64,000 nucleotides of DNA from Clitoria ternatea (lineage: Eukaryota; Streptophyta; Magnoliopsida; Fabales; Fabaceae), in assembly GCA_037962975.1 (NCBI GenBank), contig CM075673.1:147518667-147582666 (forward strand). The letters run 5' to 3'. The position numbers and the translations under genes were made by a program. Shown one piece after another: positions 10,785-23,699 of this stretch. Below the pieces are notes generated by a model. The model ran no database searches. It was given only the letters and a program-made list of their open reading frames with translations, and was not told the DNA's origin. Each line of letters begins with the position of its first letter. Positions within the stretch are counted from its first letter, which is position 1.

Positions 10785-12811
10785 CGATAAGTGATTTAGA
10801 ACACAATAAATTAGATTTAATTCATTTAGAATTTTATATCATTTTGCATTATATTTTCCTAATTTTCATGATTTATGCTTTCTTTCCACTGTATTCTGCT
10901 CGGGTATTTTATTTTGCAGGAGTTGATATAATTGAGACTATTGAGGACATATTTTGGAATAAATACATGCAAGGAAAAATGGATGACAAAGAAAAAAATT
11001 TCAGATTTTTTCATGCTATTAAATTTTTACAAATTTGGAAAATAATTTTAAACTCCTTTTTACATTAACCTCAAAGCTTGAAAAGTTTATAAATTTTTTT
11101 TATCTATGTAAGCTTTGAGATTTCCATTTGTAAAAATTTAATATAATTAAAAAAAGCCAATGGTCATGCAACTAAGGAAATACCAAGTTTTTAAATTTTT
11201 ACTTCAAATAGTTTCATGACAATTTTAGTTCCATTTTTTGCCTAAGTATTTTCACATTTTAAGCATCTCCAAAGGCAAGAAAAATGCTTCAATTTGTTAA
11301 ATAAACATGATTTTAAAGTGCAGAATTTTTTCCATGATTTCAAGACCGTGTCCCACCAAATAGTTTCAAGTCAACAAATTCATGCAATTTGGTAAATGGT
11401 TCACGGTTTTGCAAGGTTTAAAGGCAAGGAATTTGCATTCTTTATTCAAGACACCATGGTCCACAAGTCCATTATTTTTCTTCATAAATTCAAGGAGGAG
11501 TCCTACCATGGCCTACCATAACAACAAAGCTCCCATTTTGGCAAAGGAATTCACGTTGGAAACCATTCAAGTTTGGTTGTTTTATGCTTTAAAAATTCAG
11601 CAATAATGCATCCAAATGGCAAGGCACATTCACGGTTTCATAGTGCAGTTTTTGGACTCAATATGCTTGCAATAAAGTGAAGAAAAACAGCCAAGAAAAT
11701 AGCCCCCATTGGCAACGTGAATTGCACTAGATCATGGTCCATTATGCTTTGATTTTTCATGATTAAATTCCTTTAATAATGCAGAATTTTTTAATGTAAA
11801 ACTCCTCTTGTAAAACACTATAAATAGGCTTAGTTTCAAGGGGTTTGGACACACCAATTCACTCCAAGAACATCTTGGGTAGTTCCTAAGTTAAGAGATA
11901 CAAATCTGAATTTTTACATTCAGAAAATAGTGGGAAACAACAGAAATTACAACGGGAAAAACAATGGTGGAATTACTTCCGGGCTTTTTGGAGAAACCCG
12001 TAGGTCTTTCTTTTATTGTATCATGTGTTGTATGCTTTGTTATTCTTTCACTATGTGTATGAATTTGAGTTACTTTATGGGTAACTAAATTTTCTATCTT
12101 GGGATGAAGGGGGTGTGACAATATTTTATGTTAATGTTATTTTGACTTTGATTTAAATAAATTTTTGTTTTTCATTTAGTTCAAATTATGCTCAATGCTC
12201 TTAGTAATTCCTAACAAGAACCTAAGTGATAAAACTGTATACTTACGGGTATATTAGTAAGTTTAAGTAATTAATAGAATTGAGAGATTTATTGTTACTG
12301 AAAAGCTTTTGAATTGAACCTAAGGTTTTGAAATACTTTTTGTGACCTCGGTAAAACCGTGAAAGTAATCAAAAATCTTTTGAGGAATAAAAAGGGATTT
12401 TCATAAAACAGTAAAGGGCCTATCTTAGGGATTGAACGCGGTTCTCCGTACGTTAGGTACATTAATAGGATTCTGTGATGAACATATTAATTAGCTTAAG
12501 GAAAATCTGCCTTGGAAAGCTTAATTTGATTCTTATTTATGAAAAGTCAATTCATTAACATAAAATAGAGTCTTGATCCCCTGAAATCCCAAGATACTTT
12601 CAACTCTGATTTTTAAGTGTCAAGTAAATTTTATTTCTGTATTTATTCGTATTCTGTGCAACTTTATTTTGTGTTTTATTTTACAAAAACATTAAAAGTC
12701 AATTGTGTGGATAATTAAATTTTAATATGCTGGTACTTTGAACACAGTCCCTGTGGAGACGATAATCTTTTATATAACGCGATATAACTCGTGCGCTTGC
12801 GGGGCCTGTCA
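10785..12811 (+). mobile_element. Athila-type solo LTR
   Basis: A 2.03-kb unit flanked by perfect 5-bp duplications ATGTG (10780-10784 and 12812-12816). It begins CGATAAG, a one-base change from the TGATAAG start of the LTRs at 40-59 kb, and ends CCTGTCA. Near its end it has 'agtccctgtgg' followed by 'gtgcgcttgcgg', equivalent to the same place in those LTRs, but the bulk is different, so it is another family of the same lineage. 'ctataaatagg' at about 11819 is a plausible U3 TATA box. No gag or pol inside. Confidence 0.88.
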
Positions 12812-12816
12812 ATGTG

Positions 12817-14912
12817 TTTCCATAATTTGGCTTAGATGGATATGTTGATGTTTATGTGATTTGTAATGCAATTAGAATGATTTGTGTTATGTTGTGAATG
12901 TTGTTGGGATGATGATCATAATGTTGAGTTTGATTCATAGTAATGTGACTTATTTATGAACGACATTAAGACCATGATTGAATTAATTATAATTATATTG
13001 GACATCCCATGATATATAAATTGATAGATAATGTTTGCCACTAACTATTAATTTGAATGAAATCCAATGATAATTGGTAATGGTTGAGAATGATGAGGAT
13101 ATTGAAATCCCCCAAGTGATAGTGGTGAGTTATTGATTGTAGAGTGGCATTTTAAGATGCCCAGCGTGAGAAATGCATTGATTGACATTTGTATCCATGG
13201 CATATCATACGCTATCTATATGGAATGTTAGAGGTTCCAATAGGCGGGCCTAGTGGGAGAGCGGCCCTATGTAGGGAAAATATTTGCTGTTCCCTAATGA
13301 TGCGGTGGAATCACGAAGCTGTCCATAGTTTGGTGATGAGGCACCCTATGTGGCTGGCCCAGTGGGTGGGCGGCTCTGTGATCAGCAAGTGACCTTGGTG
13401 TCCCTATGAGGCACGACTCTCTCGATATGTGTTCGGGAGGGGCCTATAGCACTTTTGGCAAGTGAGGCCATGTTGTTGATCCGCAAGTCACGAGGTGACT
13501 AGTGCTACGTGTGAGGCGATAATGGTTTGGTACCAGTAAAATATGGTGTTATGCATGCAAGATTTAAGATATAAGTGTACACATTTACTATTGCAATAGG
13601 GGCATAGTAGCAACCTATGCTTGACCCATATATTATATGAGGTTGTTTCCCACAGTCGGATCCATGATTTGATAATGATTCCTTGTGCATATGCATTAGC
13701 AATAAGAGCATTTGTATATAGCCGAAGATATGCCGAGTTTGGTAGCCTGTGGTGACGATGGATGATTGATAAGTAAGAGAAAGAAATTGTGGTACTAACC
13801 TTAATTGTGTGGTTATACATGATAAGATCGCCAATGATTTGATATATAATGTAAATGTATTGATTGAGACATGTGTTATATTGAAATAAAATAATATGAT
13901 GTGTGTTTGGTTCATATGGTTCTATTGAAGAACATATATTGTGCACATATATATATGTACTATCATAATGTATGATTTTAATTCATCTGGTATATGTTAC
14001 TCACCTCCTAGTTGCCATTTTTAAAGGTTGATGTAGGTATGTTGGAAGTCCTACTCTTTTGGAGGTTGAGCTTGGAGGAGGTAAATATTGAAAGGAAACC
14101 TTGTGCCTTGGCCGGTAATTGTGTTTATGAAAAGCACAATGTTTATGTTTTGTATATGATATTTAGATAGTTAGGGATATTGATTTTGAGGGTCATGTGT
14201 GAAAATTAGACCTTAGTGTTTTGGAAGGCTAATTTTCGGTTATGACCTTAACAATAGTTGATGTCAATTATTGTACAATGATTCTTATGCTATATTGATG
14301 AATGAATGGTGATATTGTAATATCTATGATCATTGGCAATGAATATATGACTTGTGTATGATTGTTATATTAAATTGAATGCAAGACAAGGAAGTGGGTA
14401 GGTCATATTTTCATTTAATGGACAAGACTTCATGTAAAGGTCACCTATAACCCATAAATTATGTATGAAACTTGTTGGCATGCTTGGTTTAGCCAAAAAG
14501 ACTATGAATTGATTAAGTATAGTTAGAAAGAAATGGTTTTGAGTGAATTTCATGCATAAATGAGGAACTGGATAGGCCATATAGCGTTCGGTAATGTTTG
14601 GATACCATGGGATGGCTCCAATAGGCCATATAGGTGAGTTAGAGTTTGTGTGATTTGGAATGGACCAAATTCATTGAGAATAAAAGTGTAAGTTGTATGT
14701 TTATGGCCTAGGATGGTCAATTTTGCATTTTTACGCATAAGTCATTCAATTTTGGGAATTTTTGAGTATGGTCGGTGGCCATGCGTCATCAATGATGTAT
14801 TTTAGGTGATGTCAAAGTTTTGTGGTGTTTGGAGGTCTTTTGGAGAAATTATCGCATATAGAAGTTGATTAGAATACCAAATTCTGCATAATTTCTACAT
14901 TCTGGTATAGCG
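12817..14912 (+). other. Continuation of long LTR, no gene
   Basis: Resumes the sequence interrupted at 10784. It contains GC-richer patches ('gtgggagagcggccc', 'gtgggcggctctgtg') that look like long-LTR interior. Minus-strand frames at 13488-13946 overlap each other and have AT-driven composition; I do not regard them as coding. Confidence 0.4.
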
Positions 14913-15160
14913 TAATCGATTAACTTAATCGATTAGCTTAATCAATTAAGCTAATCGATTAGGGTCATTCTGGAATGTGAAAATTAGTTAATTTATCGTC
15001 GTAATCGATTAGCTTAATCGATTACGAACATTCTATTTTAGGCGTAATATATTAAGGTAATCGATTAGGGATATTTTAGATGGTGGTAATTGTTTAGCTG
15101 TCAGCGTAATCAATTAGCTTAATCAATTAGCACCTGGTAACAGATTAACGTAATCGATTA
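14913..15160. repeat. TAATCGATTA palindrome array
   Basis: Seven exact copies of the palindrome AATCGATT, mostly within (g/t)TAATCGATTA(g/a), plus four variants (TAATCAATTA, TAATATATTA), lie in about 250 bp near the presumed 3' end of the long LTR. Confidence 0.9.
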
Positions 15161-15401
15161 GATTAGTTCTGAAATTGCATTTTTACTATTTTTGGGTACT
15201 TACCTTGTACTCCTTGGTCCCCTATGCTTTGTACTTCAAGCCTTCACCTTGAATACTTATTGTACATCTCTTTGACATGTTTTCCTTAATCAAAGGCATA
15301 TATTTCCAATTACCTTTAATAAATATCTTGTGTCTTCTTATACCACTTCTCATATCTTCATATATGGAAAGTGTGACTAATCAATGATCTGGGGTGCGAT
15401 A

Positions 15402-15949
15402 TTAAATCTTTTTCTTTTAATTCATGGTGTCTCTTAGGCAAAATTGATGAACTTTAAAACCTAAAAAATTTATCCTCATACTTATTATATCATATCTATT
15501 ATATTTATTTATATACGACTGAGAGGCGCCACAACAAAGGCGGTGGCACAACACTTTTGTTATAGGATAGTAGCGGTGGTGGTTCTGGGTGGTGCCAGAG
15601 CTTTCACACAGGAACAAAAGAGTGGTAGAAACTATAACAAGATAGTAAGAGATAGATAGAGAGTCAGACACGAAGTGAGTGGGATATTACCAATGAGGAA
15701 GAGCATAGTGTGTGCAATAAAGAGGCAATGACGTATAGAGAGAAAGAGAGGAAGAAAGAAGGTATAAGGAGAGGGAAGGTAATGGAAGGAAAGGAGAAGG
15801 CAGAGACTAATTCGCCTAAGAGGGGGGTTATCAGCCATGACTTCACTGTTGTCAAAGAAGGAGGCAAAGTGGAAATGAGAGGAGGGGAAATGAATCTTTG
15901 AGAAAGGAGGAAATGAGGGAGAAAGGGGCCTATGTCGATTTAAAGTTAA
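15402..15949. other. No gene recognised
   Basis: Purine-rich patch around 15720-15920 that opens reading frames on both strands by composition only. No element ends were identified. Confidence 0.4.
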
Positions 15950-16704
15950 TTATTTGGCAATGGAACTATAACTCATCGCTACTTATGTGGCCAACCTGCC
16001 AAGTGGATTAAATTTTGGTGACGACACCAGAATAAAAAAAGAAATTTATATTTTTTTACTTTAGCGATGAAACCTTAAAAGTTGTCACCAAAACATTTAA
16101 TTCTTCTTGACACGTGGTTGAGCTATTGGCAAGGATTATCTATGGTGTCGCCAATTTTTTGAGAAAACATTTTAAACTTCACATTGGCAATGGCATGAAG
16201 GTTTCCATCGCCAAATATTTTACCTACGCACCTTTTAACCTAAAAAGTAGGTCGTTGGCTCCCTTGTCATTAGGTCACCAACTTCCTTAACCTTCCAGCA
16301 CTAATGAAACACCTTATTTGTCGTTATTTTTCATTGCACTCAACGACAAATCAAGTTTCCAGTCACAAAATTTCCAAAATTTTGGCACCAATTATGTAGG
16401 TCAAAATGCATCTAAGGTGAAACATTTGGTGACAACCTTTTTTTCCATCGCTAGATAGTTGGATTGTGGTGACAGTTGTGTGTTGGTCATCGCCAAACGT
16501 TGATAAAAAGGGTTTCGTGATGGAACCAGTGACAGGTTTACCTTCACTTATAGCTCTTGTTGTTAAACTCATCGTTAATTCCCATCTCAGACCTATTTTT
16601 GTTACTAACCATTATCTGTCATTAAATTTGTGACAATTATCGATGGATAACGTGCCATCGCCAAACCCCTGTGGCTAATAGAGCTTTTTCTAATAACGAG
16701 AAAG
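15950..16704 (-). mobile_element. CACTA-like subterminal region
   Basis: Dense in short motifs on both strands such as catcgccaa, ttggcaatgg, ggtgacaa and tagcgatgaaac, the pattern of CACTA subterminal repeats. On the minus strand its right edge reads CTCGTTATTAGAAAAAGCTC, close to a CACTACTAGAAAAAGCTC-type terminus with changes in the first bases. The opposite end was not found and there is no transposase, so it may be one end of a deleted element. Confidence 0.35.
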
Positions 16705-17795
16705 GATGACTAATAGATCAGATATGGTAAAAAGGATCCTAACAAAGGATCTGAAAATCCTATTTATTGTAAGAAAGGCTATTATGTAAGTATAGGGATG
16801 TTAAACTTAAACACACTCATGGAAGAGATCTCATCCTTCTGATGGTTTTACCATAAGGGGTGATGGATCCACTGTAGGTGCGCTCCTTTAAAAAAAACCT
16901 CCTTGTGTGAACTTGGCCTATTTCTCTTTATTTTGTATGTCATTTCCTAACTTTTAGCATGCAAATATCTTTTTTGGATTGTGTTCACCCATTACAATGA
17001 AATTATCAGAAAATCAATTCATTCCTATAAGACATAAAGCAACAATAGACAAAGAAAGTGGAAGTTATCAATCATCAGCTACTTGGACAAAGTTCTACCT
17101 TCTTTTACTGATAAACTTGCATAATAGGTTACTCCTTAGTCTATTCTACATGTGTTACACATTGTTAATGTACAAAATACAAAGTAAAAGGTTAGTTAGT
17201 ATCATTCATGGTCATGCTATCTTCTCATCCTTTATTCCTACCAGTTTCACCGACACTACAAACTTGGAGTAATTGTTGGCCACTAACAACATGATGCTAC
17301 TTAGCACTAGTTATTGGCCGGTATAAATTTGCTTATAGCTAATTAGCGTCACTCACATAACTAACCTTAACACCACTTTTTGCTTCAAATTTCACATAAT
17401 GCGTTAACCTAACTAGCACAATGTTTATAGTGATTAACTAGACTACTCAGCACCACCAATGACACTACAATGACGACTAAGCTTAAATAAATAAATTTTG
17501 TAGACAAAATTCAAATAGGAAGATGGCTTAACAATTATTGTATTCCGATCCTCCAGGAAACAAGGAAATAGGGTTGTATCAATGAGGACACTTTGGCCTT
17601 TTGACTAAGAAGAAAAGTTAAGGGAATGGTGTGAATAGCATTTACCACCGGTGTGAAAAGCAATTGTCGTGACATGTTTCTTAAGTTCCTTCCATGGTTG
17701 GCATTGTGCCATGTCCATTGCACATTGGCGCGTTTCCCATCACGTTAGCAATGAATAGAGCAATGAACAAGACACATTGTGAATAAATGAATTTC

Positions 17796-17844
17796 TAAAG
17801 GATAATCTACATTGCCAAAAAAAAAAAATAAAGGATAATCTACA
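17796..17844 (+). mobile_element. Ultra-short poly(A) insertion with 16-bp direct repeats
   Basis: TAAAGGATAATCTACA occurs at 17796-17811 and again at 17829-17844, with TTGCC plus twelve A between. This is what an extremely 5'-truncated LINE/SINE insertion would leave: tail plus target duplication. Slippage is an alternative. Confidence 0.5.
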
Positions 17845-19890
17845 GTTTCATTTCTTCTTCTTTTTTTTGGTGAACATTTCTTCTAAACTATAAGATAAAT
17901 ATGGTTAGCATTTAGGCATCAACGCGTGGAATGGACTATTTGTTGACCCATCTGTAAATGTTGTTGAACCGCTGAAGATGATGGGGAGTGAGGGGATTTC
18001 ATTATCCATCAGGACACAAATTATTCAACTATAACCATATAAAATTTTATACAATAGTAAATAAATATAATAAAGAGTAGGTAAGTGAAAGGGTGCTATT
18101 AACAATTTTTTTTCGTAATTAATACTATAGCAAATTTTTAAAATTATTCTGAAAACTATTTTTAGAAACTTAAGGGTGTTTAATTAGCATGTTGTTTAGA
18201 AAAATATAAAAATATTTTAAGAATACACGGAAAAATAAAAAATATGTTTATACACCCAATTTAAAAAAAAACTTAGAAAATGAAAAATGTGGTATTCCAA
18301 TTTTTTTTTTCAGAAAACAACTGCTATTTGGAAAGCAATCCAAAATAGTTTTTCAAGATTTTCCATTTTAAAAATATGCAGTATTCCAAATTTTTTTAAA
18401 ATGAGAATAATGGAAAATATTGTATTCTAAAATTTTTCAAAATATGAAAGAAAAAAATATTTTTCAGGAAAAATAGAAAAATATTTCATTTCTAAAATGT
18501 GAAAGAAAAAATTTAATTATTCTAAAAATCCCAGAATATTTTTAAAATAGGTGGTGTGAATATAAAAAAGGGGGTGATTCGAGTAGTAATTTCCCAATGT
18601 GTCACATGGATGTGGATCTCTTGGAATAAATTATGAGCTTACAAGAGATAGGCCCAATCCAACGTGTGTATTGAAATAGGGTTTAGCACAATATTTTGAG
18701 TCAAAAAAATCATAACACACTAGAATTAGTTTTTATGGGTTTGTTTTATATAAAATATAAATTCAAAATCTTTTTTAAAAAACCATCAAATATATTCAAC
18801 AAAAACAACATCAAATAATTATCACAAGAATCAATTGCTGGTTGATGTTGACATCGCCATTTAAGCATGACGATGGACTTTTCTCAAATTTCCCCTCAAA
18901 ATTTTGCCTTTTATTCTGCCAGCTACAAGAAGCTCAATCAAACTAACTATAGTATTCATGTTATTTGGCTCCTTCTTTTTCAATTCTGTTTTCCTTCTCC
19001 CAAACATAGTGTTAGTAATATATTTTGGCACATTATTCTTAGACGAATAAAAGCAGATTTGGTATATTTATAAATAATCCCATGAAATATTTAATTTTAT
19101 TTGTGTTTTTCTGAATGCCACTGCAAAAGAACTTTAGGTGTGCTTATTAAATCTGTTTATAATTAAATCTACACTAAACTTATTGCTAATAATGTTTATA
19201 ATATAAATATTTTTTAATTTTTAAATTATATTTTTTAAATAGAATACATAATTATTATTTTTAAAAGGTGTTTTTAAAAAATATAAGGGAATCATGGTCC
19301 TCTTTGACTATCATTGAACCAGTGAATATAATAATTCAAAAAAACTATAATAAAGCTGAAGTCGAATAATAATTGAGCCATTTACTATAAAAAATCGACC
19401 AGAACTAATTTACGATTCAACAGTTTAAATCGATTAATTTAATTCAATTTTAATAACAATAATTAATCTGATGATTAGGTTATGCACCTATCACCATTTC
19501 AATTGGATTCTGACTACTGAAACTATTTTTCGTGTTTTCTCTTTTATCGTTAAATCAAACATATTTTTCCAACTTTTGGATGCAGTTAGTTATTGTTATT
19601 CTTGTTCTTTGAATATTACCGTGGCATTCTACTTTCTATAGCATATAAAATTTTGACACAGGACATCTAAATTTTGGTTATTGGACAAAAAAATTAGGCA
19701 ACATTTTATACAAAACGTAACTTTTGATTTATAATAAAATTTATTGAAACTGCTATTCTTTCAATTGTTGGCATTGGACCATGGTGACATGTCCATTATT
19801 AAGTTGGTCCACCCCATTACCTAAGAAACAAAAAAAGGAAGATACACATTGTGATTTGTGAAATACTAACAATGACTTCTACATAAGAAA

Positions 19891-19934
19891 AACAATGACT
19901 TCAACAAGTGCCAAAAAAAAAAAACAATGACTTC
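19891..19934 (+). mobile_element. Second ultra-short poly(A) insertion
   Basis: AACAATGACTTC occurs at 19891-19902 and 19923-19934, separated by AACAAGTGCC and an A-run. A third copy of the repeat lies at 19868-19879, so local duplication is also possible. Confidence 0.35.
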
Positions 19935-19999
19935 TTCATAAACCTCCACAACATATCAAGGATAATCTCCGGACCCACTATCTCTACTATACAAAATTT

Positions 20000-20270
20000 A
20001 TATCTTAGGTAACATTTGGAAGATAAACAAAACATAAGATACAATAAGAATGAAGGGAATTTCGATTCCCCTGATCCTAGACAGATGCAGTTACATCCAC
20101 GTCATTTTGAGTCTGAATCAAAGGCCCTCTTTTATTTCCTTTCTACTCATTGTATAAATGACCTCAAAGCCCCCTTTGTAACTAGAGTGACATATTTTGA
20201 GTGATACAAACCTAATTCTCTTAGGGTAATTCTCTAAGGTTTTTGTGTTTTACGTTCTCATTGTGAATAT
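20000..20270 (+). other. Probable 5' LTR remnant of a Tat-type element
   Basis: Directly precedes a primer-binding-like site and includes 'tgtataaatgac' (about 20152), a possible TATA box, followed by an R/U5-like stretch. The left LTR edge is not identifiable. Confidence 0.4.
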
Positions 20271-20290
20271 TTTAGTGCCCACCGTGGGGC
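20271..20290 (+). promoter_or_regulatory. Primer-binding site of decayed Tat element
   Basis: TTTAGTGCCCACCGTGGGGC has the form of the GGTGCCCACCGTGGGGC-type primer-binding site of many plant Tat-like Ty3/gypsy elements, with one apparent G-to-A change. It sits between the LTR-like end and gag. Confidence 0.55.
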
Positions 20291-20317
20291 ACGGGGAAAC
20301 GGTTCCCACAAAGAACA

Positions 20318-21636
20318 TGATGGTTCAGAGTTACTTAGAAGGGGGGTTGAATAAGTGTTAAACTCTTTTTCAAAAATGTACAAACCGCTTAAGCAATAAA
20401 CAGTTCAACAGACCACAGAAAGGAATAGAGAATCACATAGCGGATTATCCTGGTTCACTTCCAACGCAAAAGTTATGTCCAGACCCTTCAGATCAAAGAA
20501 TTTTTCACTATTGTAAAACACCTTTACAATACTATACCAACCCAGTGCAACAAGTATTCTTGACTATAGCCACTTTTGACTTAAAACCCAAGTATTGTTT
20601 CAATGAGCCACTCCTGGCTACAGACCCAAGTATTCTTTCAAAAGCCTCTTCAGGCTATAAGTGTTTCCCAACACTAACAGACTCTGGCAAACACACCAGA
20701 TCTTATAGAATGAGTGATAAAGAGTTTTTGGTGTTATAACAAATAACTCAGCGTACTGAGATATGAAATGAGTACAAGATACACTGAATTACAGACTATT
20801 ATAAGTTAAGGTCTGCTAGAAGCAGAACTACAAAAAAGACTTATGTAGTGAATACAAGAATTTAGAAACTTTAAAAAAAGTCTTTCAGACTTTGGTTTCT
20901 TGAGAGCGATCAAAGAGTGTTCAAGAAGAAGAATGGGTAGCAAGACACTCTTGAATTCGAAAGCTTCTTGTATTTATAGTCCTTGAAAAATAACCGTTGA
21001 TTCAACTTTGAAGGATATTGGTCTCTTCGAGGAGTGTGCTGTCAGTGAGTGCAGAGACATGTTTCTTAGAAGTTTCCTTAACTGGATTGCTTCAAAAGCC
21101 TTTAACAAAATATCCCTTTTGCTTATGCATTTTGAGAGAGCAAGTACACTCTATAGTAGTTGACTTTAGGTTGTCTGTTCTGAACAGGTTCAGCTTTTCT
21201 GACACCTTGAGATATGTGAGGCAGTTTTCTTGATATATACGAGTGTTCCTTTTAACTTTTCTGTTAATTTCCTTTTTGATGATAGCTTTAGGGATGACAT
21301 GATAAAGTACGTGCAGCTTCTCATTTGGTAAGGAAAGATCCTTTTTTAAATGCTTGAAGAGTAAGAGAGCTTCTCATGGTCTGTAGCTTCAGACTAGCTT
21401 GATTCAATTAATCTTTAAATGAGTACAGACTTTTCATTTTAGGAGCGATTTGATTTTTACGAACTCCTGCTATCCTTTGCAAATGGAGTTCTACAAACTT
21501 CTTGTCACACTTGAATAGACTTGTTAGACAAACAAATAGTATAGACTTTATTTTAGCTGAGAGTTTTGATGTGTATTATTAACAAATCATAAGGGGTTCA
21601 GACTACTTAGTCATGAGTTTAGACTTGACTCTAACA
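20318..21636 (+). mobile_element. Solo LTR, 1.32 kb, family unassigned
   Basis: Starts TGATGGTTCAGAG and ends GACTCTAACA, flanked by perfect 5-bp duplications GAACA (20313-20317 and 21637-21641). No gag or pol inside. It interrupts the leader of the Tat-type element between its primer-binding site (20271) and gag (21674), so it inserted later. The open frames at 20545 and 21018 lie in the LTR and show no domain. Confidence 0.88.
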
Positions 21637-21673
21637 GAACACAAGGAAGACTAGACTTAGAGGAGAAGCAATA

Positions 21674-22920
21674 ATGGTAACCACGCACAACACTCATAGC
21701 TGCCGTGAAGACGGTGCCCATCAAAAGCAACAGGAAGGATAGTAGGATGACAGCAACCAGATACAGGAGGCGTTGACCCTGGTCCGGTTGCTACAGTGTA
21801 TAGTGGAGGAGCTACGGCGAGAGAATAAAGAACTACACAAACTCATAATAGAAGAGAAAGAAGCCTCCAACAATCACAATACTTAGACTAGGAAGCACAC
21901 GACAGACAGACCAGAATCTTTGATACCCCACGTGACCCACCCATTCACAAATGAGATCATGGTAGCGCTAACTTCCATACACTACAAGCCACCAACGATG
22001 GAGAAGTATGATGGGAAAGGTGACCCGGAGGAGCATCTTACCGCGTCCACTACTACTTTTCTTATCATATGGGCATCTGACGCCTTACTCTGCCGAACAT
22101 TCCTATCATCCTCACTAAGTCCTCTTTTCATTGGTTCTCTCATATACCTCTGAGGAGTATTTCATGCTTCGCAGAGCTAACAAAATTTTTTGACTCAATT
22201 CGCCTCGGGCCAATCGATACAACAGACTTCTCATAGTCTGGTCAACCTAAAATAAGGATGCAAGGAGACTCTCAAACAGTTCATGGCTCATGCAAGCCAT
22301 TCAAATTCATGATTTAAGCTCGGAAGTGGCCCTTTACGCAATCTAAACGAGATTGTGACTAGGTAAATTTTTTGATTCATTGGCTAAAACACCCCCGTTA
22401 AACATGGATGATTTCAAACCAAGAGCCGCCTAGTACATCAACATGGAGGAACGTGAGGCCAATCGGGTAGGAATTTCTGAGTACACCACTATCAAGACTG
22501 ACCAACGTAAGAAAAGCCCAAAGGTGAACAAAAAGCAAAAGAACATGGCTTACCCCAATCCCAAATACAATTCATTCACTCCCTTGAACAGTAAGAGGGA
22601 TTGGATCATGAACGAAGTCTACAACACAAGATTGCTTAAGTTTCCCCACCCGAAGAACAATTAGAAGGCCCGGATAAAACTAAGTTTTATGAGTTCCATC
22701 GAACGTTTGGCCATGGCATGAAAGATTGCTAGTCCCTCAGAAACCAAATAGAGCACCTAATCCACCAAGGGTACTTGGAAAAATTCATTGATCAAAGAGG
22801 GGAGGCACTACGAGAAACTGAGCGGAAGAGAGGAAGAGAATCCCCAAGAAAGGTAGAACTGCATCCGCAAGAGTACCTTCGACAAGAACGTAAGGTTCCA
22901 GATCTCACAGACCCGATGAC
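21674..22920 (+). pseudogene. Tat-type gag remnant
   Basis: Decayed capsid/nucleocapsid gene of a Ty3/gypsy element. Recognisable parts in order: YDGKGDPEEHL (about 22008), the entry to the retrotransposon gag domain; PPLNMDDFK and INMEERE (about 22394-22457); and FHRTFGHGMKDC (about 22698), corresponding to the Tat-type C-x2-H-x4-GH-x4-C knuckle with its first Cys lost; then a basic tail. Several frameshifts and stops break it into short frames (21920-22153, 22443-22664). It is followed in order by protease, RT and RNase H remnants of the same element. Confidence 0.75.
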
Positions 22921-23097
22921 GTAAGACATGATTGGAAGAGGGTCATACACATTATTTCAAAAGGCTTTCCTAGGTCTAGAGCTCAAATTTTGTACAAAGT
23001 TGAATAGGTAAATTCCATACAAAGCTTCCCGAGTGTCGAGGCTATTACCTTCGATAGCTCAAACTTTCCAAGGGGCGTCCCAAATAGAGACGAGCCA

Positions 23098-23436
23098 ATG
23101 ATGGTCACTATGGAGATTACAGAATGCATCGTTGGGAGAGTGTTAGTAAACCAAGGGAGTTCCATAAATATTCTTCAATGGAAGGTGTACAAATGGCTTC
23201 AACTACCCATAAGATGGCTAAAAAGGTATGACGGTGCTTTACTTAGCTTTACGAGAGATTTTGTGCAGGTACTAGGTTATGTGGACTTGAAGATGATCTT
23301 CGGGTCAGGAGAAGATAGTCGGGTGGTGATGGTGAAATACTTGGTTGTTGATTTTCCTAACTCATACAATGCCATCCTAGGACATCCGTCCTTCAATTCA
23401 CTTGGTGCACTTGTGTCAACCCTACACTTACCATGA
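23098..23436 (+). pseudogene. Tat-type aspartic protease remnant
   Basis: An open stretch of 112 codons reads VGRVLVNQGSSINIL near its start and YNAILGHPSFNSLGA near its end, the two hallmarks of the retroviral-type protease of Tat elements (active-site D-x-GSS loop and I-L/I-G-R/H-P flap region). The catalytic Asp appears as Asn (VNQGSS), which would abolish activity. It lies between gag and RT remnants in the expected gag-PR-RT order. No intact polyprotein frame links it to either neighbour. Confidence 0.75.
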
Positions 23437-23699
23437 ATTTCCTACCAGGAGATGGGCACATCGCTGTTATCTACACTGACCTCGAAGTTGCTCAAGATTG
23501 CTACCATGAGAGTCTCCGACCTAGAAAAGATTTTATAATAGAAGAAGATATGGAAGCAGGGTTCGATCCCAGGGACGAGCGACAACATGAACATCCACAA
23601 CCAGTGGAATCATTGAAGCTAGTACAAGTAGGGTCCAGTCCTAGCCAGTGTACCCATGTTAGTGCAGTGTTAGATCAAGACTTAGCAACATCTTTGGTC

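Larger units (their letters stand above)
9495..15401 (+). mobile_element. Long chromovirus-type solo LTR, interrupted
   Basis: Begins TGTAACATCCC, the common start of long plant chromovirus (Tekay/Del-like) LTRs. It continues through about 3.9 kb of noncoding LTR-like DNA, interrupted by the solo LTR at 10785-12811, and may end at GGGGTGCGATA (15391-15401), a decayed form of a GGGGTGTGACA-type end. A motif array lies about 250-500 bp before that end. No gag or pol is attached. Flanks (ACAAA left, TTAAA right) are not a clear duplication, so the right boundary is tentative. Confidence 0.45.
16705..19999. other. AT-rich intergenic sequence, no gene
   Basis: 3.3 kb with no recognisable coding sequence. 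An extremely A/T-rich patch is at 18100-18560. Two stretches (about 17690-17790 and 19765-19860) share phrases such as 'tggcattg', 'catgtccatt' and 'acacattgtga' and may be diverged copies of one dispersed repeat. Two tiny poly(A)-ended inserts are listed separately. Confidence 0.5.

Noticed and set aside
13488..13946. Overlapping minus-strand ORFs of 152 and 136 codons
   Set aside because: Two frames are open over the same LTR-like DNA, with no domain and AT-driven composition.
15710..15901. Basic Lys/Glu-rich ORF
   Set aside because: Purine-rich composition opens the frame; the opposite strand is open as well and no homology is recognisable.
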